NCBI RefSeq assembly: GCF_004208415.1
Contig: NZ_CP035758.1
Location: 9,176,001 to 9,240,000 of the forward strand
Length of the DNA: 64,000 nucleotides
Origin: Ktedonosporobacter rubrisoli
Lineage (GTDB): Bacteria; Chloroflexota; Ktedonobacteria; Ktedonobacterales; Ktedonobacteraceae
Reading direction: 5' to 3'
Part shown: piece after piece, positions 53,512 through 61,925 of the stretch
Numbering within the stretch: position 1 is the first letter of the stretch
How the letters are laid out: the number at the start of each line of letters is the position of its first letter
Translations under genes and position numbers: made by a program
Notes under the pieces: generated by a model
The model's input: the letters and a program-made list of their open reading frames with translations, nothing else
Database searches by the model: none
Told to the model about the DNA's origin: nothing

Positions 53512-54903
53512 ATGTGTAATCGGCTAAAAAGTACAAAGCTCCCGGTCCTCGTTGCCTGCTTAACACTTCTTGGTTTACTCTTGCAGGCTTGCGGAGGCTC
53601 ATCCTCTACCCCTGGTGGTAACAACTCCAGTGGTAACCAGATTACCCTTACCGTCGCCTTTCAACAATTTGGTCCCCCACCCTATCATGAGGCTGAGTGG
53701 TGGCAGAAGGTCAAGCAACAGGTGGAAGCTTCCAATCCCAACATCAAATTAAAGCTGTTGCCTGTGGTCGCCGATGAAGGCAGCTATTACACCAAAATCG
53801 ATCTGATGATGCGTTCGGCCAATACAGCGCCAGATCTGGTACGCGAGGATAGCTTCCTGGTTGGCTCGGATGTAACTGCGGGTTATCTGACCCCGCTGGA
53901 CAAATATCTTGACAGCTGGCCAGAATACAAGCAACAGTGGTTCCCCAGCATGCAGAATATTACCACCTTCGATGGCCATAATTATGGCGTGATGGACGGG
54001 ACAGATGTGCGCTTGATCTGGTACAACAAGGATATCTTTAAGAAGGCGGGTTTGCCCATCGACTGGCAGCCCAACACCTGGGCTGATATCCTCTCAGCGG
54101 CCAACACGGTTAAAGAGAAGGTGCCCGGAGTAATCCCCATGAACCTGTACTCGGGTATCCCCATGGACGAGGCCTCGACGATGCAGGGCTTCGAGATGCT
54201 GCTTTATGGCACCAAAGATCCCCTCTACAACTACGATAGCAAGAAATGGGTAGTAAGCAGCAAAGGGTTCCAGGACTCCCTCGATTTTGTCAAACAGGTC
54301 TACAATCCTTCCAAGCTGCTGGGTCCCACCAACGATATTACCCTGAGCACCCAGGCAGGTAATACCGTAGCTCAGCAATTGATTCCGCAGGGCAAGCTGG
54401 CAATCGATATCGACGGCTCCTGGATGCCGAGCAACTGGGTAAAGGGCGGCGCTGCCGAATGGCCCCAGTGGCAGCAGACGATGGGCATGGCCAAGATGCC
54501 CACCCAAAATGGCCAGGACCCCAAGTATGTCACCCTCTCCGGTGGCTGGGCCTATTCGATAAGCGCCCAGTCGAAGCATAAGGACGAAGCATTCCAGGTG
54601 CTGAAGGCTGCTATGAGCAAAGATCTGCTGGGCGGTTACGATGTGAGCTCTGCAAACATTGCCCCGCGTAAAGATATAGTTGACGTGCCAGAGTATAAGA
54701 ATCAGCCGGGAAATGTCTTTTTCACCGATCTAGTGGGATTCACGCAATTCAGGCCCGGCTTCCCGGCCTATCCCAAGATCTCAGTGCAGATTGACTCGGC
54801 AATGCAACATGTGATGTCGGGCCAATCCTCAGCTGATGCCATGCAAGCCTATGACCAGGCCGTAACGGGTATCGCTGGAGCTAGTAATGTTGAAAAGCAT
54901 TGA
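53512..54903 (+). CDS. CUT1-family sugar-binding lipoprotein, copy 1
   Basis: Extracytoplasmic sugar-binding lipoprotein of 463 residues (SBP_bac_1 type). The ATG at 53512 follows AGAGAGG; the signal ends in the lipobox LLQACGGS. The mature domain has the usual two-lobe plan with blocks such as PDLVREDSFLVGSDVTAGYL, DIDGSW, YVTLSGGWAYS and FRPGFPAYPKISVQIDSAMQ. It is about 80 percent alike to copy 2 downstream by eye. A hairpin follows at 54993-55028. The two permeases lie after copy 2; no ATPase gene is present, so a shared MsmX/MalK-type ATPase is expected elsewhere. Confidence 0.92.
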   Translation: MCNRLKSTKLPVLVACLTLLGLLLQACGGSSSTPGGNNSSGNQITLTVAFQQFGPPPYHEAEWWQKVKQQVEASNPNIKLKLLPVVADEGSYYTKIDLMMRSANTAPDLVREDSFLVGSDVTAGYLTPLDKYLDSWPEYKQQWFPSMQNITTFDGHNYGVMDGTDVRLIWYNKDIFKKAGLPIDWQPNTWADILSAANTVKEKVPGVIPMNLYSGIPMDEASTMQGFEMLLYGTKDPLYNYDSKKWVVSSKGFQDSLDFVKQVYNPSKLLGPTNDITLSTQAGNTVAQQLIPQGKLAIDIDGSWMPSNWVKGGAAEWPQWQQTMGMAKMPTQNGQDPKYVTLSGGWAYSISAQSKHKDEAFQVLKAAMSKDLLGGYDVSSANIAPRKDIVDVPEYKNQPGNVFFTDLVGFTQFRPGFPAYPKISVQIDSAMQHVMSGQSSADAMQAYDQAVTGIAGASNVEKH

Positions 54904-54992
54904 CGAGTCAGGCTAAGCAGGCGAACCATCCTGTGGGCAAAAAAGCCAGGCTCGTTTTGTGCTAATAATCCAGTAACGGTGTTAATCTTAGA

Positions 54993-55028
54993 GAAGCACG
55001 GTAAACGCAAAATAGCTCACCGTGCTTC
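54993..55028 (+). other. Hairpin after sugar-binding protein copy 1
   Basis: GAAGCACGGT and ACCGTGCTTC form a perfect 10-bp stem with a 16-base loop, 89 bases after the stop. Only scattered T follow, so termination may be partial. The core GAAGCACG recurs in the hairpin after copy 2. Confidence 0.6.
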
Positions 55029-55184
55029 AATACCTTTTGCGATCTTTTATAGAGTTATAGCGTGCTAAACTTGCTTATTGTAAAATGCCCTTTTTACATT
55101 TAGGATTTTTGGGTAACCCATTACCCACCCATAAAGTATAAGCATATTTTATAGGGATTACTATAATGTCTATTTCAAGACTAC

Positions 55185-55213
55185 TTGACATCTGCTTAGC
55201 GTAACAGTAACAT
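55185..55213 (+). promoter_or_regulatory. Candidate promoter for sugar-binding protein copy 2 operon
   Basis: TTGACA, 17 bases, TAACAT. The leader to 55600 would be about 380 bases and would include the GTAACCGAT repeats. Confidence 0.45.
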
Positions 55214-55599
55214 TTATCATAAGTGTTTGTTAAGCAGCTGTTATCAGTTATATGCTAAAGGAAGAGCTGCCGGCCAGAACAAAAATGCTAAGAATGCTAG
55301 AAAAAAGGAGACCACACACGCAGCTTTCGTTAACAATACAGGTTGTTATGCGCCCACTATAGACATCGTTGTCAAGTACTTAATCTCGACGAAACCGGTA
55401 TCCTCCCCATTACTCACTCTCTTTTAACTGAAATGGTGAGAAATAGGTGTAGGGTAACCGATTTAGTAACCGATGATGTTTGCTCTGCCTTGTGTCGAGG
55501 CTGACCGGGAAGATACGTCATACCTTCTCTGGCAAGCAGCAAGTTACAGGCAGGAGATCATCAACCTACCATCTGTTTATTTGCCGAAAGAGGAATACT

Positions 55600-56985
55600 A
55601 TGCGTAGTCCGTCTAAGAAGTTAAATTTTTTTACATTTCTCGCGGGAGCGATCCTGTTCGGAATGCTACTTCAAGCCTGTGGAGGAGGTGGCTCCACAGC
55701 TTCAGATAATGGCAATGGACCAAAGACGATTACCGTTGTCTACCAACAATTTGGCCCTCCTCCTTATCCTGATGCTCAACTGTGGCAGAAGGTCAAGCAA
55801 AAGGTGGAAGCCGCCAATCCCAACATCAAAGTAAAGTTACAGCCTGTGGTCGCTGATGAAGGCAGCTATTATACGAAGGTCGACCTGATGATGCGTTCGT
55901 CAAGGACTGCTCCGGACCTGGTTATGGAGGATAGCTTCCAGATTAGTTCGGATGTAACTGCGGGCTACCTGACTCCGCTTGACAAGTACCTTGACAGCTG
56001 GCCCGAATACAAGCAACAGTGGTTCCCCAGCATGCAGAACATCACCACCTTCGATGGCCACAACTACGCGGTCATGGACGGGACGGATGTGCGCCTGGTC
56101 TGGTACAACAAGGATATCTTTAAGAAGGCGGGTTTGCCCACCGACTGGCAGCCCAACACCTGGGCCGATATTCTTTCGGCAGCCAACACGATTAAAGAGA
56201 AGGTGCCCGGAGTAATCCCCATGAACCTGTACTCGGGTATCCCCATGGACGAGGCCTCATCGATGCAGGGCTTCGAGATGCTGCTCTACGGGACCAAAGA
56301 TCCCCTCTACAACTACGATAGCAAGAAATGGGTAGTAAGTAGCAAAGGATTCCAGGACTCCCTCGATTTTGTCAAACAGGTCTACAATCCCTCTAAGCTG
56401 CTGGGTCCCACCAACGATATTGCGCTAAGCACCCAGGCTGCTACCACAATTACCCAGCAATTGATGCCTCAAGGAAAAGTTGGCATCGACATTGATGGCT
56501 CCTGGATCGTCCACAACTGGGAACCCAACGGTCCAGCTGTGTGGCCTCAGTGGCAGCAGACGATGGGTATGGCTAAGATGCCCACCCAAAATGGCCAGGG
56601 CTCCAAATACGTCACCCTCTCTGGTGGCTGGGGCTATGCCATCGCAGCCCAGTCCAAGAATAAGGACGCAGCATTTGAAGTGCTCAAAACGGCCATGAGC
56701 AAAGATATGCTGGCCCAATATGGGATCGATTCAGGAAACACAGCGCCACGTAAGGACGTTACCGAGGTGCCGGCATACAAGAATCAGCCGGGCAACGCCT
56801 TCTTTACCGAGCTGGTAGGCTTTACGCAGTTCAGGCCCGGCTTCCCGGCCTATCCCAAGATCTCAGTGCAGATTGACTCGGCAATGCAACATGTGATGTC
56901 GGGCCAATCCTCAGCTGATGCCATGCAAGCCTATGGCCAGGCTGTATCGGGCATTGCCGGTGCAGACAATATAGAGAAACGCTAG
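55600..56985 (+). CDS. CUT1-family sugar-binding lipoprotein, copy 2
   Basis: Sugar-binding lipoprotein of 461 residues, tandem paralogue of the gene at 53512. The ATG at 55600 follows AGAGG; the signal ends in LLQACGGGG. The mature domain aligns end to end with copy 1, but substitutions cluster in blocks while other blocks are identical at the DNA level, including 106 bases at 56830-56935. Differences fall in DSFQISSDV and IVHNWEPNGPAVWPQ, near where ligand-contact residues usually lie in this fold, so the two may differ in sugar preference. It directly precedes the permease genes. Confidence 0.92.
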   Translation: MRSPSKKLNFFTFLAGAILFGMLLQACGGGGSTASDNGNGPKTITVVYQQFGPPPYPDAQLWQKVKQKVEAANPNIKVKLQPVVADEGSYYTKVDLMMRSSRTAPDLVMEDSFQISSDVTAGYLTPLDKYLDSWPEYKQQWFPSMQNITTFDGHNYAVMDGTDVRLVWYNKDIFKKAGLPTDWQPNTWADILSAANTIKEKVPGVIPMNLYSGIPMDEASSMQGFEMLLYGTKDPLYNYDSKKWVVSSKGFQDSLDFVKQVYNPSKLLGPTNDIALSTQAATTITQQLMPQGKVGIDIDGSWIVHNWEPNGPAVWPQWQQTMGMAKMPTQNGQGSKYVTLSGGWGYAIAAQSKNKDAAFEVLKTAMSKDMLAQYGIDSGNTAPRKDVTEVPAYKNQPGNAFFTELVGFTQFRPGFPAYPKISVQIDSAMQHVMSGQSSADAMQAYGQAVSGIAGADNIEKR

Positions 56986-57065
56986 GCCGTTGTGAGGTGT
57001 TGTCATAAAAGGGAAAATGGCTTTCTGCATTATGGCAATACGCACAACCATCAATGGTGATGCGA

Positions 57066-57104
57066 ATGAAGCACGTGGGAGAAAGGATGCTTAACGTGCT
57101 TCAT
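57066..57104 (+). other. Hairpin between sugar-binding protein copy 2 and the permease
   Basis: ATGAAGCACGT and ACGTGCTTCAT form a perfect 11-bp stem with a 17-base loop, 80 bases after the stop and about 20 before the permease start. No U-run. The position matches the known use of such hairpins to stabilise binding-protein mRNA over permease mRNA. Confidence 0.65.
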
Positions 57105-57127
57105 CGTGTTTATTGAGGAGTAGTATG

Positions 57128-58078
57128 ATGGAACAGGTGAATACTCAGGTTGGGACAATTGGTTTGAGTGCCTCGACCAACAACGGGCAGCGTCGTAAGC
57201 AGATGCGGATCAGCATTTTCTTTATGGCGCCTGCATTCCTGGTGATCACCATATTTATGATAGGACCAGCCATCTGGGCTATCTATGTCTCCTGCACCAA
57301 CATGGCCCTGACTGGTGCGGGGGCAGGAGATGTACAATGGGTAGGTCTGCAAAACTTTATCCACATCTTCAGCGATGGAGAGTTCTTCAACGCCTTTCGG
57401 GTCTCGCTGACATATCTGGTGGGTTCGGCACTGATTGGCCAGGCTGGTCTTGGCCTGTTGTTGGCCCTGCTGATGCGCAAGCGAAATCGAGCTTTTAAGG
57501 CGATATTGGGGGCGATAGTTATCGTGGCCTGGGTTATCCCCGACGTCGTGGCAGGCTTTCTCTGGAATGCTTTCCTGGCCGGTGGGCCACAGAGCGTGCT
57601 CTCGCCAGGCCTCTTAAACAGCATTATGAGCACCTTTGGGCTGCCCCAACATGCCTGGTTGCAAGAATATCCGATGGCGATGGTAACTGTGGCCAATATA
57701 TGGCGCGGAACTGCCTTTTCTATGTTACTCTATGCTTCGGCTCTGGAAGGCATTCCCGAAGAAATGTACGAAGCGGCGGCCATTGATGGCGCGGGTATCT
57801 GGAACCGCCTTCGCTATGTTACTCTTCCTCTCATTAAAAGCTCAATTGCGACTGATCTCTTGCTGATTACGCTGGCCACACTCTCCGATTTCACGCTTGT
57901 CTTTGTCTTGACTGCCGGCGGCAGCAATATGAATACCGAGTTACTGACGATCTATCAATACAGGCAAGCATTCCAGTTCTATCAGATTGGCTATGGAAGC
58001 GCGATAGCGTTGCTTATTATCGCGGTAGGAGCAATCTTCTCCTTGCTGTATATCCGTGTTCTGCGCGTCGACTTATAG
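57128..58078 (+). CDS. CUT1 sugar ABC permease, MalF/UgpA-like
   Basis: Inner-membrane permease of 316 residues with about six hydrophobic helices. The EAA loop is EEMYEAAAIDGAGIWNRLRY. The start at ATG 57128 is seven bases after GAGGAG; the ATG at 57125 and a TTG at 57113 are alternatives. It pairs with the permease at 58100 to form the channel served by the upstream binding proteins. Confidence 0.92.
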   Translation: MEQVNTQVGTIGLSASTNNGQRRKQMRISIFFMAPAFLVITIFMIGPAIWAIYVSCTNMALTGAGAGDVQWVGLQNFIHIFSDGEFFNAFRVSLTYLVGSALIGQAGLGLLLALLMRKRNRAFKAILGAIVIVAWVIPDVVAGFLWNAFLAGGPQSVLSPGLLNSIMSTFGLPQHAWLQEYPMAMVTVANIWRGTAFSMLLYASALEGIPEEMYEAAAIDGAGIWNRLRYVTLPLIKSSIATDLLLITLATLSDFTLVFVLTAGGSNMNTELLTIYQYRQAFQFYQIGYGSAIALLIIAVGAIFSLLYIRVLRVDL

Positions 58079-58099
58079 CTTCTTTAGAGGAGGTGTCTT

Positions 58100-58921
58100 A
58101 TGGTTGTCCGCCGTGCTATTGCTTCGACGTCTATCTATGTCCTGTTAATAGCCCTGGGACTTTTCTTTCTGATCCCGCTGGCCTGGCCGGTCCTTGGCAG
58201 CTTAAATACGAGCGCAACCCTTGCAGTGACCTGGCCCAAAGAGGTCTCGCTGACAAACTTCATTACGATCATTGCGAATGGTCTTGTGCTTGAGCCATTT
58301 GCCAATAGCGCGATTATGGCGATCACTACAATGGTGCTGGTGAGCTTGCTGGCAGGATTGGCGGCTTATCCACTCTCGCGCTATCAGTTTCGCTTTAAAG
58401 CGCCGTTGATGTATATGATCCTCTTTACAAGTGCGCTTCCCATTCTGGCTCTGGTGACGCCGCTGTATGCCATGTTCGTTTCGCTCAACCTGGTTGATAC
58501 GTTACAGGGCTGTATTCTTTTCTTCGTAGCCAGCGGCTTACCTTTTAGCATCTGGTTGATGAAGAATTTTATCGATTCGGTCCCGGTTGAATTGGAAGAG
58601 GCGGCCTGGATTGATGGCGCATCGATCTGGGGCTCTTTCTTGTATGTTTTGCTGCCAATGGTTGCTCCAGGCCTTGCGGTAGTGGGTGTATGGAGCTTTC
58701 TTGGTGCCTGGACCAACTTCTTTATTCCGCTGATTATTCTGCAAAGTCCAGAGTTATTGCCTGCTTCAGTGCATATCTATACGTTCTTTGGTAGCTATGG
58801 GCAGGTGAACTATGGTCAACTGGCAGCCTACGCCATGCTTTACTCATTGCCAGCCGTTGCGCTCTATACGCTGGTATCGCGCTTCTTCGTCCGTGGTATG
58901 AGTGGTGGTTTGAAGGGCTAG
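58100..58921 (+). CDS. CUT1 sugar ABC permease, MalG/UgpE-like
   Basis: Second permease of 273 residues, six hydrophobic helices, EAA loop VELEEAAWIDGASIWGSFLY. The ATG at 58100 follows AGAGGAGG, 21 bases after the first permease stop. It is the last gene of the importer operon, which lacks its own ATPase. It converges with the UroD-family gene. Confidence 0.92.
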   Translation: MVVRRAIASTSIYVLLIALGLFFLIPLAWPVLGSLNTSATLAVTWPKEVSLTNFITIIANGLVLEPFANSAIMAITTMVLVSLLAGLAAYPLSRYQFRFKAPLMYMILFTSALPILALVTPLYAMFVSLNLVDTLQGCILFFVASGLPFSIWLMKNFIDSVPVELEEAAWIDGASIWGSFLYVLLPMVAPGLAVVGVWSFLGAWTNFFIPLIILQSPELLPASVHIYTFFGSYGQVNYGQLAAYAMLYSLPAVALYTLVSRFFVRGMSGGLKG

Positions 58922-58962
58922 CAATTTCAATCAGGCATATGCCATGCATTTTCCTCTCTGCG

Positions 58963-59006
58963 AAAAAAATCCCCACTTTCTCCAGTTGAGCTGGAGAGGT
59001 GGGGAT
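58963..59006 (-). terminator. Intrinsic terminator of the UroD-family gene
   Basis: On the minus strand ATCCCCACCTCTCCA pairs with TGGAGAAAGTGGGGAT (one mismatch) and is followed by seven T. On the plus strand the same stem follows the permease operon but without a U-run. Confidence 0.9.
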
Positions 59007-59024
59007 AGTGCTATTTCAGGTTAG

Positions 59025-59984
59025 TTAGCCCAGGGTGTCTACCAGACGACGCGCTGTCTGGAGCCACTCTTCAGGTGTGTCATCCGGGATGGAGCAGCCG
59101 TTGGCCAGGATAAGGCGGCGGCCGTTAGTCTGGCTGATGGCTGATTGCATCTCGTTTTTTAGCGCGGCCTCACTCCCGTGGGTAAGTGGGCCGCGTTCGG
59201 CCAGGCCTGTCATCAGGCATTTGTCGGTGGCTTTAGAGGCTTCGCTCAAGCTTGGCCCGGTTAGCCTGTCGCTCCAGCTGATGACAGAGACGGGATAGTA
59301 GGTGAAGGCATCGAAGTAAATCTGATCTCCCTGTTGATCCGGGTCTGCGTGAACATGCACTGTTGTGAGCCAGCTGTCCTTTGCGCCATCCAGGGCGTCA
59401 AGATCGTAAGGGCGACCAAAGCGAAAGTACTCCTCAAGGGTGAAATCGGCACTGGTAGCTCCCATGCAGGAGAAAAAGATGCCGCTGGCCCCGGCTTCGA
59501 TGGCTGCAGCCATAAGCCTGCGCAGGTTGGAGGCGATGGTGCCTAAACCTTCCTCGAAAGGGGCAGGATTTTTACGTATCTCGCTAATTGTCTTGGCGAA
59601 GGGTCGGCCCATGAAGCGCAGCCCATAAGTTAAAGGGCTGAAGAGCGTTAGGATGATCGGATAGTCGTTGCCTACGCGCGAACGAAGGGTGCGGATGCAG
59701 CGCAACTGTTCCTGGAATATGGGAGTATCCAGGTCCAGGCGCGGCAGGAAACGCATTTGCTCTGTCTGGGTAATTGGCTGTTCAGGCGCAGGATAAGGTA
59801 GATCGGGCATTATTTTAATAATGTCCAATTTGAATTTGTTTACAAAGAAATCAAGGGTATATTCAGCCAGCCGTTCACCCGAGCCCTCCGGCTTGAAGTG
59901 GTGCCAGAAAAGGATAGGTACACGGTCTACTGCTTCTCCCTTTACCGCTGCATGAACGCGTTCACCAGGTGTCATCGTGCTCAT
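59025..59984 (-). CDS. Uroporphyrinogen decarboxylase-family protein
   Basis: Cytoplasmic TIM-barrel protein of 319 residues related to the UroD/MtaA superfamily. It begins MTPGERVHAAVKGEAVDRVPI, a typical start of this group. It lacks the full catalytic context of true HemE as far as I can see, and the group includes corrinoid methyltransferases, so heme synthesis should not be assumed. It is convergent with the sugar importer. The start ATG follows AGAGGA. Confidence 0.82.
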   Translation of the reverse strand: MSTMTPGERVHAAVKGEAVDRVPILFWHHFKPEGSGERLAEYTLDFFVNKFKLDIIKIMPDLPYPAPEQPITQTEQMRFLPRLDLDTPIFQEQLRCIRTLRSRVGNDYPIILTLFSPLTYGLRFMGRPFAKTISEIRKNPAPFEEGLGTIASNLRRLMAAAIEAGASGIFFSCMGATSADFTLEEYFRFGRPYDLDALDGAKDSWLTTVHVHADPDQQGDQIYFDAFTYYPVSVISWSDRLTGPSLSEASKATDKCLMTGLAERGPLTHGSEAALKNEMQSAISQTNGRRLILANGCSIPDDTPEEWLQTARRLVDTLG

Positions 59985-60174
59985 AATTTGTCCTCTTAGC
60001 GGGTAGATACTTCGTTTAAACTTATTTTTACTTCTTTGCCTTGCCTGGACTATTCAGGCCTTTACACAGGCCATTATATCACCAAAACCGGCCGGGAGCC
60101 TCTCCCTACGCGCGTTACGATATATGACGTGTCTAAAAAAATATTTAGGATAGAACGAGCCAAAGGTTGCCTGG

Positions 60175-61089
60175 CTAACTGGCGTTGAGCAACAACATGC
60201 TATCGATAGGCTGTCCTCCCGGTTCGCATAGGCGAATGCGCTGCTGACCTAATAGCTCCTGTAATGCCGTGTAAATCGTATCGATGTCTAATCCGGTAAG
60301 CTGAGCTAGCTCCTGGATATTTCTCTGGCCATCGATGGCGGTATGGACGTGGCGTGCCTGCTTGCTCGGTAGTGCGAATAGCAGGCTCAGGTGGGGCGAG
60401 CCGTGCCAGGACGTCAGGCGCTGCGGGATAAGCTCTGCTAGAGAGGGCTGCAGCGAGGTAAGGGGCGTGGTTGTTGGAGAGCTATGCGCTGGATAGCATA
60501 GCAATCCGTGCTGCTTGGCGGCCTGAAGCATATGCTCAAGGATGTAGCCAAGGGCGAAAAGCAGTTTCTGGGATGGAGGCTGGCGGAAGAAAAAGACCGC
60601 CGCCATCTTTAGAGGAGTTGCAATCTTGCCAGTGCTTGTATCATTGCGCATAGGAGGCAGCAGGGTTCTGCTATGGATAAAATATCCTGAGCAATAATTT
60701 AGGCCGTAGCGTTTCACAAGGATTGCCTGGTGTGAATAGAAAATATTTTCGACTTGTAATAACGTTGGTCCGTGTTGTTCCTGCAGCATGCGGGTTGCCA
60801 GGGCTTCCGTCTGGAAGTTGATGATGAAATGTTGGGGAAGCAAAACGTCCTGACAGACGATGGTACGCAGATCGGTAGAGTACTCGCCCACGCGGTTGGC
60901 TTGCTGGGACCAGAACTGTACCACCTGTGCATCGGTAAATTGGACGATTGCCTGCGCTATCCATCGTAATAGTTCGTCAATGTTCTGCATTGTAGCAATT
61001 TGTTGTAAGAGTTGCGCTACAATCACAAGTTGCGGATTACGTACATTGGACTGTACGTGAAGATCGCCGAGTTCTTCTATCTCTTCCAC
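60175..61089 (-). CDS. GAF-like regulatory protein with a C-terminal winged-helix-like segment
   Basis: Soluble protein of 304 residues that I do not recognise as a named family. Residues about 18-190 have the layout of a GAF domain (IATMQNIDELLRWIAQAIVQF, then alternating strands). After a Ser/Thr/Pro linker, residues about 225-295 resemble the short helix-turn-helix of DUF4388/PatA-type regulators (AIDGQRNIQELAQLTGLDID, then YTALQELLGQQRIRL). The start is GTG at 61089, six bases after GGAGG. No histidine kinase or enzyme domain is present. Confidence 0.65.
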   Translation of the reverse strand: MEEIEELGDLHVQSNVRNPQLVIVAQLLQQIATMQNIDELLRWIAQAIVQFTDAQVVQFWSQQANRVGEYSTDLRTIVCQDVLLPQHFIINFQTEALATRMLQEQHGPTLLQVENIFYSHQAILVKRYGLNYCSGYFIHSRTLLPPMRNDTSTGKIATPLKMAAVFFFRQPPSQKLLFALGYILEHMLQAAKQHGLLCYPAHSSPTTTPLTSLQPSLAELIPQRLTSWHGSPHLSLLFALPSKQARHVHTAIDGQRNIQELAQLTGLDIDTIYTALQELLGQQRIRLCEPGGQPIDSMLLLNAS

Positions 61090-61925
61090 AGTCTTCCTCC
61101 CTACTTCGACAATTCATAAATCCTTCGCAGGACCGTTAGCGGGCCTGCTTATCTACTTTTACTACTTAAAACGAACTCTTCGACATGCCTGGCAACGTCC
61201 CTTTGCCTGCTATTAAGCCGAAGTCTAGCTTTTTCAATCTCCTCAATGTTTATAATTTCTTATTTGTTTTGAATGTACAAGCCTGTCTCTGGACGAATAG
61301 ACCAGGCTCTCTGGCTATTCCCGACGCGGAGCTTGCTCATCTCTTGTCCTCGAAGCAGGCTGTCTAGGTATTTGCCGCTTGCCCGCTCCTCATCAAGTAA
61401 TCTCTATAATCGTATCCGCTTATATTATAAGCCTTTATTTGCAAATTTTGTGTTAATAATGTATTAAAATTATTCATAACAATGTATGTTCATTGTTTGC
61501 AATTTTACATAATAAATGTATCGCTGCTCGCTCGCATGACTGCATGCATCTGAGGGTCTTGCGCGGAGCTGGTAAATTGGACGGATACTTAAAGCCTGAG
61601 TTAGAGATAATCGCGCTGACTGCCTTGATCGCTACGCAGGTTGTAGCAAACGGAAAAGTATAGAATGAATTTTGCCGAAGCTACTTCTTATAGCCATTGT
61701 TGCGGGAGAAAGATCGGAGGGCAGCGGCCAAACGTGGCGGTCTGGCATTTCTGGGAGAAGCGAGGCTATGTGCTTGGCGAGCTCAAGCGCGAGATACATA
61801 GGGGACTTGAGACATATATGTATCACCTCGCGCGCAGGTGATATTGTACATAGACTTGTGGCCCGTCGCGACAGGAGTAAAGGGCGGGCCACAGAGCAAA
61901 CTTGCGTGCTAAGCCACCTGATGCA
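61090..61925. other. Long AT-rich spacer with an operator-like palindrome
   Basis: No gene can be supported over 830 bases; short frames after 61632 on both strands have no recognisable content. The part around 61380-61520 is clearly AT-richer than its surroundings and contains AACAATG-TATGTT-CATTGTT (61478-61497), a perfect 7-bp inverted repeat with a 6-base spacer. Confidence 0.45.
61478..61497. promoter_or_regulatory. 20-bp operator-like palindrome
   Basis: AACAATG-TATGTT-CATTGTT, about 390 bases upstream of the GAF-like gene and 430 bases past the aldehyde dehydrogenase stop. The regulated gene is not evident. Confidence 0.35.

Larger units (their letters stand above)
54904..55599. other. 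Spacer between the two sugar-binding protein genes
   Basis: It holds the hairpin at 54993-55028, GGGTAACCC at 55111-55119, a promoter-like pair TTGACA (55185-55190) and TAACAT (55208-55213) with a 17-base spacer, and two direct copies of GTAACCGAT (55454-55462 and 55466-55474) 12 bases apart. The GTAACC repeats may be activator or repressor sites for copy 2. No gene is supported. Confidence 0.45.
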
